A stretch of 64,000 nucleotides of DNA from Microbacterium terrisoli. Its GTDB lineage: Bacteria; Actinomycetota; Actinomycetes; Actinomycetales; Microbacteriaceae. Shown piece by piece: positions 1-9,900 of this stretch. A program made the position numbers and the translations under genes. The stretch is taken from the NCBI RefSeq assembly GCF_030866805.1, contig NZ_CP133019.1, positions 558,001-622,000 of the forward strand, read 5' to 3'. Numbering within the stretch: position 1 is the stretch's first letter; each line of letters opens with the position of its first letter. A model generated the notes under the pieces. That model ran no database searches. It had not been told where the DNA came from and was given only the letters and a program-made list of their open reading frames with translations.

Positions 1-283
1 CGGCATGATCCCGAGAAGAAGGGATGCCGCGGCCGCACCGACGATCGCCAACCTGCGCATGCAGACACTCTATGTGCGGCGGTTCACGGGTGATGGCCGC
101 CCGGTCGGCGATCCGGCGGCGATCGGGCGGCGATCCGGTGACGATCCGGTGACGATCCGGCGGCGATCCGGTGACGATCCGACGGCGTGCGGCAAACGCG
201 GCATGGCGGCGCCCGCGGCACAGGGCGCGGAGGTAGCCTCGCTCGTGGGGGAACCGTCCCCGCGTGACGTGAGGAGTGCTGCA
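1..283. other. Upstream region of first membrane gene, with 11-bp iterated repeat
   Basis: I see no convincing gene here. An open frame runs through it into the downstream gene, but it is encoded by the repeat and has no ribosome binding site at its start. The segment contains seven tandem 11-bp units at 109-185 (see the repeat entry). A TAGCCT at 231-236 could be a -10 element for the downstream gene, with no good -35 partner. Confidence 0.6.
109..185. repeat. Seven tandem 11-bp units, consensus CGATCCGGYGR
   Basis: The units start at 109, 120, 131, 142, 153, 164 and 175 and follow CGATCCGG(T/C)G(A/G) with few changes (CGATCGGGCGG at 120, CGATCCGACGG at 175). The period is close to one helical turn, so equivalent bases face the same side of the DNA. 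It lies about 100 bp upstream of a start codon. It may be a protein-binding iteron array or a simple minisatellite. Confidence 0.85.
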
Positions 284-1393
284 ATGAGTGATCCCCAGGG
301 TCCAGTCGGCGAACCCGTCGAAGAGCCCGCGCCCGCCGGCGACGTGGTGAGCCAGGCGCACGAGGGCCTTGCAGAAGCCGAAGCCGCCCGCAGCGGTGCG
401 GCCGATGACGCGGCGGCCGACGGCACGTCCGCGGATGGCACGTCTGCCGATGGCACGTCTGCCGATGGCGCGTCTGCCGATGGCACGTCTGCCGATGCCG
501 TTGAAGCCGGCCCGGCCACCGAAACGGTGTACGCCGCCTCGGGCAGCGGGGCGGTCGAACCCGTTCCCGCGACCGAGGCCACGACACCGGTCGCCGCAGA
601 GACAGCCGCTGCAGGCGCAGAGACAGCCGCTGCAGACACCGACGAAGAGCCGACATTCGCGACCCCGGGGCTCAACGACGCCTATGCGGCGGACGCGGCC
701 GCCGCAGATTCGACGCCGACCGTTGCAGCCGAGCCCGTGCCCGACCGCCACAGTGAAGCCGCCGCCGTGGCGGCGGCCTCAGGGGCATCGGCATCCACCG
801 CCTTCGCCGCGCCGGGACAGGGGCAGGGGCAGCCGATCTTCGTCCAAGCACCCGAAGAGCCACGACCTCGCGGCAACCGCGCTGCGGCCGGGGGCATCGG
901 ACTGATCGCCGCCGTGTGCTTCGCCGCGCTGTACCTGGCATCCGATCTGGTGATCCACCTGGTCGACGGCGCGGTCACCGGCGCCGACGCCGGCACGTGG
1001 CTCGTCAACCAGCTCGGCAGCTGGGGTCTGTGGGTTCCCACGGTCGTGTTCTTCCTCGCCTTCTGGCTGCTGGGTGCCATCATCAACCGCGGCCGCTGGG
1101 GCGTCTGGGTGATCCTCGGCCTGCTCGTCGGGCTCGCCGCCTACGGCGGGCACATCGTGGGCCAGCTGTTCGAGGCACCGTTCTGGAATCTCACCGTGGA
1201 CGAGGGTGCCAAGGTCGCCGCCGATCAGCTGTTCGCGCCGCTGGCGATCGCCGCATTGGTGATCGGACGCGAGCTGACCATCTGGTTCAGCGCGTGGGTG
1301 TCCGCCCGCGGCAAGCGGATGACCGAGCTGAACATCGAGGCCCAGCGTGAGTACGAGCGGACGATCGAGGCGGGTCCGCAGCTGGCGCGCTGA
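284..1393 (+). CDS. Multi-pass membrane protein with long Ala/Asp/Thr-rich N-terminal tail
   Basis: The function is not recognised. The 369-residue protein starts at an ATG preceded by GAGGAG at 271-276. The first 200 or so residues are acidic and Ala/Thr/Ser-rich, including five copies of the pentapeptide ADGTS/ADGAS encoded by 15-bp DNA repeats at 416-490, then two copies of an AETAAAG-like unit. The C-terminal half has about four hydrophobic segments (for example AAVCFAALYLASDLVIHLV and WGLWVPTVVFFLAFWLLGAI) and ends in a charged cytoplasmic-looking tail. The next gene, also a membrane protein, begins 3 bp after the stop, so the two are probably co-transcribed. The N-terminal tail resembles the disordered low-complexity tails common in actinobacterial membrane proteins. 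Confidence 0.8.
   Translation: MSDPQGPVGEPVEEPAPAGDVVSQAHEGLAEAEAARSGAADDAAADGTSADGTSADGTSADGASADGTSADAVEAGPATETVYAASGSGAVEPVPATEATTPVAAETAAAGAETAAADTDEEPTFATPGLNDAYAADAAAADSTPTVAAEPVPDRHSEAAAVAAASGASASTAFAAPGQGQGQPIFVQAPEEPRPRGNRAAAGGIGLIAAVCFAALYLASDLVIHLVDGAVTGADAGTWLVNQLGSWGLWVPTVVFFLAFWLLGAIINRGRWGVWVILGLLVGLAAYGGHIVGQLFEAPFWNLTVDEGAKVAADQLFAPLAIAALVIGRELTIWFSAWVSARGKRMTELNIEAQREYERTIEAGPQLAR
416..490 (+). repeat. Five in-frame 15-bp repeats coding ADGTS
   Basis: Units of the form GCCGATGGCACGTCT start at 416, 431, 446, 461 and 476, in frame within the upstream membrane gene. Changes in copy number would keep the frame and only change the length of the disordered tail. Confidence 0.85.
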
Positions 1394-1396
1394 TCG

Positions 1397-1897
1397 ATGA
1401 CGGGCGCAGCGGGCAGACCGGGCGGTGACGCCGGCGGTGGCCGGGTGCGCCCGGTCGTGGCGCTCGTTTTCGCGACGATCCTGTTCGTCGCGCTCGTCAT
1501 CGGCGGCATCGGCATCCTGAGCCTGTACCGCAACGAGGACCCGATCGCCGCGCCGGAGTTCGGCATCCTTCCCGGTGTCATCGGGGTGCTGATCGCGGCT
1601 GCGGTGTTCGCCGGCGTGCTGTGGACATCGGTGCGCCGCGAACACCCGTCGTTCTGGGGTGCGGTCTGGACGGCGGCGGCCAGTTTTCTCGCCTACGTCG
1701 TGGGGATCGCCGTGGTCGGCGCGGTCAGCACCGGCGACCCGGTGCTGGCGCTGGGAGTCTCGGGCCGACTCGTCACGCAGGGCTTCGCGGTGATCGTCGC
1801 GGCGTCGGCGCTGGTGTCGGGATGGGGCGGGATCGCGCTCGTGCGCACGCGCGGGGGTCGTCCACGCTGGCCGTGGGAAGACAGGGACGGCATCTGA
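1397..1897 (+). CDS. Small four-helix integral membrane protein
   Basis: The 166-residue protein has roughly four transmembrane segments: VVALVFATILFVALVIGGIG, an ILPGVIGVLIAAAVFAGVLW segment, AAASFLAYVVGIAVVGAV, and FAVIVAASALVSGWGGIALV. A short Gly-rich N-terminus precedes them and a charged Trp/Arg-rich tail ends the protein. The ATG lies 3 bp after the preceding stop with no clear ribosome binding site, which suggests translational coupling. I do not recognise the family; short proteins of this layout are often labelled as conserved membrane proteins in Microbacteriaceae. It has no visible catalytic motif. Confidence 0.75.
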   Translation: MTGAAGRPGGDAGGGRVRPVVALVFATILFVALVIGGIGILSLYRNEDPIAAPEFGILPGVIGVLIAAAVFAGVLWTSVRREHPSFWGAVWTAAASFLAYVVGIAVVGAVSTGDPVLALGVSGRLVTQGFAVIVAASALVSGWGGIALVRTRGGRPRWPWEDRDGI

Positions 1898-1957
1898 CCG
1901 GCGATTCTGCGGGCATTCGAAGCCTCGCGCGCGCTCGTGCACAGTACGGTGGTGTGC

Positions 1958-2602
1958 GTGGAGCGGTCGCTGGAAACCCAGGTCAGCCAGGCAGTCGACG
2001 CCTGGCTGCGGTGGCTCCCACGGTGGGAGCCGGCAACGCACCGGGGGCGTGTCGCCGTCTGCCGGCGCTGTCTCGGCTCGCCCGTGCTCTCGGCGGCGGG
2101 ATTGGGAGCGGACGTTCCGCACGCCGTGCAGCACGGACTGTCCACCCGGATCAAGACGATCGTGGACCATGCGGTCGCCGATTACACGGCGCGCAACCTC
2201 CCCATGCTGCAAGACGAGCTCGATCAGCAGGCCGAGCGCAACCGTGCGCGCAGCTATCGCCCCGGCGAGGGGCTCGAGCCCGAGTACGAGGGCCTGCCAC
2301 TGGATCCCGACCCGCTGCCGGGCGCCCCGTTCCTGTTCACCCTGTCGGGCATGGCCGATGCCGCCGACGCCGAAGTGCCGGCGCTGCCGCCCCTGAGCGA
2401 TGAGGCCAAAGCCGCCCTGCGTCAGGAGGTGGGACTGGCCGACGAGTACGCGAACATGGTGGGCCGCGAGGTGTGCGCGGTGCTGCTGCACCATCGCCTG
2501 CGCATCCAGACCGCGGTCGCCGAGCATGTCGAGCCGCAGATCGCGGCGCTGCTGGAGGACCTGACCCGCTCGCTGGACTCACCTTTCGACTCGTCCGAGT
2601 GA
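1958..2602 (+). CDS. Conserved hypothetical protein with N-terminal CxxC knuckle
   Basis: This is an unrecognised soluble protein of about 214 residues. Near the N-terminus a VAVCRRCLGSPVL stretch holds one CxxC pair, and another Cys pair is not seen, so metal binding would need two molecules or other ligands. The middle is acidic and Pro-rich (EPEYEGLPLDPDPLPGAP) and the C-terminal third is helical. The start is uncertain: GTG codons occur in frame at 1937, 1949, 1952 and 1958. I chose 1958 because GGTGG lies just upstream. It stands between two membrane genes and the kinase operon, and is separated from the kinase by 230 bp containing a hairpin and two palindromes, so it is probably a separate transcription unit. 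Confidence 0.65.
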   Translation: MERSLETQVSQAVDAWLRWLPRWEPATHRGRVAVCRRCLGSPVLSAAGLGADVPHAVQHGLSTRIKTIVDHAVADYTARNLPMLQDELDQQAERNRARSYRPGEGLEPEYEGLPLDPDPLPGAPFLFTLSGMADAADAEVPALPPLSDEAKAALRQEVGLADEYANMVGREVCAVLLHHRLRIQTAVAEHVEPQIAALLEDLTRSLDSPFDSSE

Positions 2603-2606
2603 TGGC

Positions 2607-2628
2607 GGATGCCGCAGCCGCGGCATCC
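2607..2628 (+). terminator. Hairpin after the hypothetical gene
   Basis: There is a perfect 9-bp stem, GGATGCCGC paired with GCGGCATCC, around a 4-nt loop, 4 bp after the stop codon. No U-run follows, so it is either an actinobacterial-type terminator without a tail or a hairpin protecting the 3' end. Confidence 0.5.
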
Positions 2629-2637
2629 TCGCTGCGC

Positions 2638-2659
2638 GTCGAAATCATATGACTTCGAC
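2638..2659. promoter_or_regulatory. 22-bp palindrome, probable operator copy 1
   Basis: The half sites are GTCGAAATCAT and ATGACTTCGAC, a near-perfect 22-bp dyad with a single mismatched pair. It lies about 175 bp upstream of the kinase start and 60 bp from a second related palindrome. The length and symmetry suit a dimeric regulator. The regulator is not identifiable from the window. Confidence 0.5.
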
Positions 2660-2697
2660 GACCACACATCTATTTGACGCAAAACTCATGTGCCGGT

Positions 2698-2719
2698 GTC
2701 AAGATCACATGATTTCGAC
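2698..2719. promoter_or_regulatory. 22-bp palindrome, probable operator copy 2
   Basis: The half sites are GTCAAGATCAC and ATGATTTCGAC. The right half is almost identical to the halves of the copy at 2638, and the left half is more degenerate. The start-to-start distance of 60 bp means both sites lie on roughly the same helical face. A TAGCAT hexamer at 2749-2754 could be the -10 element of the kinase operon just downstream. Confidence 0.45.
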
Positions 2720-2832
2720 AGGTGGCCGGGAATTTCAGAGCGGTTTGCTAGCATGGCGGAGCCAGGCCGACGGACGCGCGCACCGCGGTGACGGTGTGGT
2801 GACGGCGTGCGCATGCGGACCAGGGGGTGACG

Positions 2833-3969
2833 ATGCCCAAACGCCTGCCCGCCGACCCTCCCGTGCTGGCGGGACTGACGTATGTCCGCCCGCTCGGATC
2901 CGGCGGGTTCGCCGATGTCTTCCTCTATGCGCAGGACATGCCCCGCCGCCAGGTCGCCGTGAAGGTCCTGCCTACCGGCGTGCACGACGCCGAGGTGCTG
3001 CGCATGTTCAACGCCGAGGCCGACGTGCTCGCGCACCTGTCGGCCCACCCGTCGATCGTCACGGTGTACCAGGCCGGGCTGTCGGCCGACGGGCGCCCCT
3101 ACATCGTCATGGAGTACTGCCCCGGCTCGCTCGCCCAGCGCTACCGGCGCGAGCGCATCCCGGTGGACGAGGCCCTCACGATCGGCGTGAAGATGGCCAG
3201 CGCGCTCGAGTCCGCGCACCGGGCAGGGCTGGTGCATCGCGACATCAAGCCCAGCAACATCCTCATCACGACGTTCGGCTCGCCGGTGCTGGCCGATTTC
3301 GGCATCTCGTCGTCGCTGGCTCCCCACTCCGGCGAAGAAGTGCTCGCGATGAGCGTGCCGTGGAGCGCCCCGGAGGTGATCAGCGAGCAGAGCTCGGGCA
3401 CGATCGCCAGCGAGGTGTGGAGCCTGGGTGCGACGGTGTATTCGCTGCTGGCCGGGCACAGTCCGTTCGAACGGCATGAGCCGGGGCAGAACACGCGCGA
3501 GCAGCTGCGGCGCCGCATCCAGCGCGCGGCGTATCCGCGGATGAGTCGCGTGGATGTGCCCTCCGGCGTCGAACAGGTGCTGTCCACCGCGATGGCGCGC
3601 AACCCCGCCGACCGCTATCCGAACGCACTCGCGTTCGCGCAGGCGCTGCGCGACGCCCAGCATGCGATGGGGTTCTCTCCGACACCGCTGGAAGTGGCCG
3701 TCGAGGAATGGGTGCCCGGCGACCAGTCGGTGGATTTCTCGGATGCCTCGTCCCGCGGCGCCCAGGTCACCTCGGTCGCCCATCAATCACGACGGCGCGA
3801 GAGCGAGCACGCGTCGTTGACTTCGCGCGCGCGTGAAGAAGACACCGGCATCACACAGGCCTCCGCTGCGCCCGCACGCCGGATCTGGCCGTGGGTCGTG
3901 GTGGCCGCCGTCGCCGTGGTCGCCGCGGCCCTGGTGGTCGCCGCCGTCCTGTCCGGAGGCTGGGTCTGA
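2833..3969 (+). CDS. Membrane-anchored Hanks-type Ser/Thr protein kinase
   Basis: The 378-residue protein is a Pkn-type kinase that should phosphorylate Ser/Thr of cytoplasmic partners. All key motifs are visible: Gly loop GSGGFADV (22-29), ATP-binding Lys44 in VAVKV, helix C Glu62, catalytic loop HRDIKPSN with Asp137, DFG at 155-157, and an APE-like SAPEV. A disordered linker of about 60 residues follows the kinase domain, then one transmembrane helix at the extreme C-terminus, which leaves almost no extracellular part and no PASTA domains. The start is the ATG at 2833, placed by AGGGGG 5 nt upstream. The next gene begins 1 bp after the stop and encodes a giant extracellular protein, which could act as the missing sensor domain. 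Likely substrates are the DETVV-motif proteins encoded at the end of this operon. Confidence 0.93.
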   Translation: MPKRLPADPPVLAGLTYVRPLGSGGFADVFLYAQDMPRRQVAVKVLPTGVHDAEVLRMFNAEADVLAHLSAHPSIVTVYQAGLSADGRPYIVMEYCPGSLAQRYRRERIPVDEALTIGVKMASALESAHRAGLVHRDIKPSNILITTFGSPVLADFGISSSLAPHSGEEVLAMSVPWSAPEVISEQSSGTIASEVWSLGATVYSLLAGHSPFERHEPGQNTREQLRRRIQRAAYPRMSRVDVPSGVEQVLSTAMARNPADRYPNALAFAQALRDAQHAMGFSPTPLEVAVEEWVPGDQSVDFSDASSRGAQVTSVAHQSRRRESEHASLTSRAREEDTGITQASAAPARRIWPWVVVAAVAVVAAALVVAAVLSGGWV

Positions 3970-3970
3970 C

Positions 3971-6900
3971 GTGGAACGCCGGTCTCTGATCGTCACGATC
4001 CTCGCTGTCACGGCGGTCGTGGCATCCATCGTCGCGGTCAGCATCGTGTGGCCGGGACTGGATGCGCGTCAGACACCGCCCGAGCAGACCTCCGCGTGGG
4101 CGCTGCAGACCGGCGAGGGACGTCGCTACGCGCGCGTGAACACGGCCGTCGGCGAGCTGGACACCGTGCGCAGCGTGGCCAACCCGTCCGCCGTGGCCGA
4201 GACCGCCGACGGCGCCTATCTGTTCGCCGAGAGCTACGGCAAGCTCACCCGCATCGACGAGGCCATGCCCGCGGACCTCGACGACACGGCCCTGCGCGAG
4301 GCGCCCTCCACGCCGCCGGGCACCGTCGAGGTGAGTGTGAACGGCGACCATGTCGCATATCGCACCGATGCGGGCACGGTGTTCGCCGGTGCGTTGGGCT
4401 CGCAGCCGGTGCAGATCAACCCCGACGGCGCCAAGCCCGACGCGCCGCAGTTCACGGCGCTGGCGATCACGGTCGATGACGCCGGAGTCGTCTACGCGTA
4501 TTCGAAGGATGCCGGAACCGTCGTGCGCTACCGCATCTCGGACGGCTCGGTGCTCAGCCGGGACCGGGTGTCCGACCCGCCCGTCGACGGCACGATCGGC
4601 ATCACGGCGGTGGGCAGCAGGTGGTTCCTCGTCGACTCCGAGAGCGGCCGCATCTGGACCAAGGGCGCTCCGGTGCGCACCGTGCCGCTGGTCGGAGACG
4701 TCGCCTACGGTCTGGCGCGCTCGAGCGGAGCCGCGGCATGGGTGGCCGACGACAGCGGTCTGGTGCGCCTGCCGGCCGACGGCTCGGCACCGGCGCGCAC
4801 CGTCGGCGGATCGGCGCGAGACCTCGGAACCCCGGCGAGCCCGGTCGTGGACGGCGGCGTCGTGTACGCCGCGTGGCTCGGCACCCGCAGCGGCACGCTG
4901 TGGCGCAGCGACAGCGCCGAGCAGACGCTCGACTACGGGGCGGGCACGAAGGGCCGGGACACCTCGACGCTCAGCGACGAGCGCCGGCCGGTGTTCACCG
5001 GCAGCGGGTCGAGCCTGATCCTGAACGAGACCCGCAGCGGCTGGGTGTGGAATGCGCACACCGGTGCGCTGCTGCCCTCGAGCCAGGACTGGTCGCTGGA
5101 TGAGAACGCCTCGCCGCAGACCGCGCAGAGCGACGAGCAGGCCCAGGTCGTGATCGACCCCAAGCCGCCGGTGGCCGAGAACGACGCGTTCGGCGTGCGC
5201 GCCGGGAGCCTGGTGAGCCTGCCCGTGCTGCTGAACGACCACGATCCCAACGAGGACGTGCTGAGCATCGACCCGTCCAGCCTCTCCGGTCTGGACGACG
5301 CGTTCGGCAGCCTGTCGGTCACCGACAACGGACAGCGCCTGGCCGTGCACGTGACCGCCGACGCGCACGGCACCGCGACGTTCCGCTACCGCGTCACCGA
5401 CGGCACCGCGGCCGACGGCCTGTACTCCAAAGCGGCGACGGTCACCCTCACCGTGAACCCGACCGCCGACAACAGCGCTCCGAAATGGTGCGGAGTGTCC
5501 GGCTGCCTCGCTCGCTGGCCGTCACCCCAGGTCGCCCCCGGCGGCACCCTGACGATTCCGGTGCTCGACGGCTGGGTCGACCCGGACGGCGACCCGCTCA
5601 TGCTGCTGTCGGCTGTGGACACCACCGGCGTCGGGTCCGTGGCATCCACCCCCAACGGCGACGTCGTCTACCAGCACTCCGACGCGTCGGTGTCCGAGCC
5701 GCAGATCGTGCAGCTGCAGGTGACGGTGGGCGACGTCCGCGGCGCGACGGCGACCAAGGCGCTGACCGTGCGCATCACCCCGTCGCCGAAGCTGACCGCC
5801 GAATCGTTCACCGAGATCGCCGCCCTCGGGTCGGGCCTGACGGTGGATGTCGCGCCCCACGTCTCGGGCACCCAGGGCCACCTGTCGCTGAGGACCGTGC
5901 GTGTGCTCGACGAGGCCGGCGCCGACGCGGTGGCCACCTCGGGTGGCACGGCCTTCGATTTCATCGCGCAGGCACCCGGCGTGTACCGCGTGGCGTACAC
6001 GGTCACCGACGGCAAGAGCGATGCCTCGGCGACCGCGCGCATCACGATCCTTCCGAAGGATGCCCCGGCGCAGCTGGCGACCTCGCCGGTGGTCGCGTTC
6101 GTGCATCCGCAGCGGGATGTGACCCTGGACGTGTTCACGGCCGTCAGCAACCCCACCCGGCGTGTGCTGCTGCTCAGCGACGTGCAGCCCCAGGCGGCCT
6201 CGGGTGCCACGTTGTCGGTGGACGTCGTCGGGCAGAACTACCTGCGCGTCTCGGGCAGCACCGCCGACGGACAGCCCGGACGCCTGGGCACCGTGCGCTA
6301 CGTCGTCTCGGACGGCACGAACGACGCCGGAGCCCGCATCACCGGCGAAGCCACGGTGTATCTGCTGCCGGCCAGCGCCGACCTCGCCCCCATCGCGGTC
6401 GACGACGCCGTCGTCGCGCGGGTGGGCGCGCAGCTGGACATCCCGGTGCTCGACAACGACGTGGCCACGTCGGGCGGGGCCATCACGCTGGACCCGGCCA
6501 CCGTCCGCTCGTCGAGCAAGAACGCTCTCGCGTTCGCGTCGGGCAGGATGCTGCGCTACCTCGCGCCGGGCAAGCCCGGCGACTACCGGGTCGAGTACTC
6601 GGTCTACACCGCGGGCGCGCCGTCGCTCGTGGACACCGCCGTGGTGCGCATCAAGGTGATCTCGGACGAGGCGAACCGCCCGCCGCGCCCGCGGACGCTG
6701 GCCGGGCGCGTGCTGACCGGGCAGACCACGACGATCCCGTTCCACTCGTTCGGCGTCGACCCCGACGGCGACGACGTCTCGCTGGACCGGGTGCTCACCC
6801 AGCCCTCGAGCGGCTCGGCGACCATCTCGGCCGACGGCGAGTCGATCACCTACACGAGTGTTCCCGGCTTCCACGGGCAGGTCTCGTTCCGCTACCGCGT

Positions 6901-9900
6901 CGTCGACGCGTTCGGCGCCGTGGGCACCGGCACCGCGCGGGTCGGCGTGCTCGACGAGCAGGCCAATCCGAGCCCGGTCACCTTCACCGACTACGTGCAG
7001 CTGCAGGCGGGTGTCGACAACGCGGCGCAGGTGCGCCCCCTGGCAAACGACGTCGACCCGACCGGGGGCACGCTGTCGCTTGCGGACGTGCGCCCCGACG
7101 CCGTCGACAAGCTCGCCGACGGCACGGCCAATCCCGAATACGCGCGGCTGAAGGGTCTCATCTCGGACGTGAAGGACGGCGAGGTAAAGATCCGCGCCGG
7201 CGCCGACCCGGGCACGATGTCATTCCTGTACGACGTGGCCAGCAGCACCGGCAACACGGCGCGCGGCCTCATCGTGGTCAAGGTCGTCCGCGAGGCGGTG
7301 CCCGACTATCCGGTGATCACCGACACAGTGCTCACCGCGCAGACGCGTGAGCACTTCCCCGACGGGATCGACGTCGTCTCCGGTCACGTCACCTGGAGCG
7401 GCGGCGACATCTCCGACCTGAAGCTGAGCCTGTGGGGGGACCACCCCGGCATCAGCGCGGACGGTGCACGCGTGCGCGGGCCGCTGCCGGCGCACACGCG
7501 CATCATTCCGTTCGCCCTGACCGGCACCTCCACGGCCGGCGGGAAGGTCACCTCGTACGGGTTCGTCCGGGTCCCGGGCCACGACGACCTGACACTGGCC
7601 TTGAAGCCCGACCTTCCGCCCCAGCAGGTGGAGGAGAAGAAGTCGGTCACCTTCGACATGACGAACCTGGTCTCGCTGCCCAGCAACGCGGTGCTCGAGG
7701 TCGGCGACCAGGTCAGCGCCACGAACGCTCGCAAGCAGGCCGCCTGCACGCGGGGGACGGGCACCAAGATCACCTACACGGCAGGCGAAGGCGCACCCTG
7801 GACCGATGCGTGCGTCGTGACGGTGCGCCTGGCCGGTCAGCACGAATGGACGACTCTGTCGGTGCCGATCGCGGTCACCGCGCTCGCGCCGGTCCCGGTG
7901 CTCGCGCCGGCCTCGATCACAGTCAGCCCGGGCGATACGACCACGTACGACCTGAAGACGCTGACCACGTGGCAGGGCCGACCGGACTGGAGCAAGATCG
8001 CGTACTCCGAGCAGTACGCGGGCCGCGATTTCACGGTGCACCGCAGCGGGGCCGAGGTCACCGTGACGGCGCAGGATGCCGCGGTCCCCGGATCCGAGGA
8101 GGTCGCCGTGATCGGAGTCACCTCTCATCCCGGTGTCGCCCCGGCCCGCCTCATCCTGCGGGTCGGTCCGGCCCCCAGCGCACTGCCGAAGGCCGGTACC
8201 GTCGCCCAGACCTGCTCGCAGGCCGACGGGTCCTCGTGCACGATCGAGGTGATCGGCGCGGCCGGTGAGTCCAACCCGCTGCCGAAGACCCCGATGACCC
8301 TCGCGGGCGTGCAGCGGACCCCGGCGTGCACGGGCGTGACGTTCGCGGTGGCCGACAGGGCGCGTGTGCGCGCGTCGTGGGACAAGGATGCCCCCGGCCA
8401 GACCTGCACCGCGTCGTTCTCGGTGCGCGACGCCCAGGGGCGGGTCACCGCCGGCGACCGCGACGGTCGCGTGATGGTCGATCTGCAGGGCTACCCCAAG
8501 GCCCCCGTCGCACTCGTCCAGTCCGACTACGGCGACGGATCGGTCACGCTGCGGGTCGACCCGGGTGATGCCCGCCTGGCCTACCCGGCGCTGAAGGGCT
8601 TCCGCATCCGCTACAACGGCTCGGTGGTGGCCACCTGCGACGCGAACGGATCCTGCCCCACGATGAAGGCCCCCAACGGCGAGGCGCGCACCTACGAGGC
8701 GAAGGCGTTCAACGCCGTCGGCGAGTCGTCGGGATCGGCCTCGACGACTGCCTGGGCCTACGACGGACCGCCGACCCCGGAGTCGGTCACGGCAAGCCCG
8801 ATCGTCACCAGCGGCGACGGCGGCTACGTCTCGATCCGCGTGGAGGGCATCGACATCTCCAAGACCGCGCAGCTGCGCGTGACCAGCGACACCGGCGACA
8901 CGATCGACGTGCGGGTCCGGCGCAGTTCGGTCACGATTCCCAGCTACCGCATCGGCAGCAACGATCCGACGCCGCTCACGGTCACTCCGATGTCGCGGTT
9001 CACGCTGCCGCCGGGCTTCGACGGGTCCACGAGCGGCCAGGGCAAGACCATCCTGGCCAACGGCATCGGAGCCCCGAAGAACCTCGATCTGACGCTGACG
9101 TCGAAGGCCAACGACGACAGCACGGCGACCATCACCGCGAACGGGTCGGCCGGCCCCAACGGCGCGGGATCCACGCTGCGTTACGGCATCGTCCAGGACG
9201 GTGCGCGCTGCGCGGCGGCCAGCAGTGACGCCTCGGCGACGTTCGACGTCAACATCGGTCAGACCTACACCTACCGGCTGTGCGCCGAATCGTGGGTCGA
9301 CGGCCAGTCGTACGGGCGCTCCGAGACGACCGCGCAGGTCACGGCCCGCCCCAACGACCGCGGCCCGCAGGGCTACACGTTCGTCGTCAACCGCACGCCT
9401 GATCTCAACGGTCAGCGTGCCGAATGGCGCATCGACAGGCAGCCGACCAGCGATGTCAGGCCCCCGCGGTGGGCGACGGTCGACTTCAGCGGCTATCCGT
9501 CGGACGTGTTCGACCGGGATCCCGGCATCGAGGTCTGGTACGACTACGGCCTGATCAACGGCGCGCACAGCACCGTGACGCCGGCGGCAGGGAGTGCGCC
9601 GTACCAGATGCAGGCGCAGTGGCAGCTCAGCGTCTGCCGCGGCGGTGAGAAGCTCGCCGCCTCGGGGTCATCGACAGGAAACCTGGCCGACATCACGTTC
9701 GACTACTCTGGCGCGAAGTACCAGGACCAGAAGGGCCGCACGATCTCTACCGCCGACCCCACGACCGTGCCGGATTTCGCGGTGTCGGTCACCGGGATCA
9801 CGGTGAAGGTCTCGTTCGGCGGCAGGTACGGCCTCAACGATGCCACCGCGACATTCGGCGGATCATGCGATCCGCTGCCGCCCCTGCCTGCGCCCACCGA

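Noticed and set aside
779..2527. 582-codon open frame on the minus strand
   Set aside because: It overlaps three plus-strand genes with better starts and protein-like composition; the translation is rich in Arg, His and Asp without any domain, as usual for the antisense of high-GC genes.
3833..3970. ATG start of the giant protein inside the kinase gene
   Set aside because: It gives a Pro/Trp-rich shadow of the kinase tail; the GTG at 3971 directly begins the signal anchor.
7220..9568. 782-codon minus-strand frame within the giant surface protein gene
   Set aside because: It mirrors the codon structure of the real gene and shows no ribosome binding site, signal or domain.
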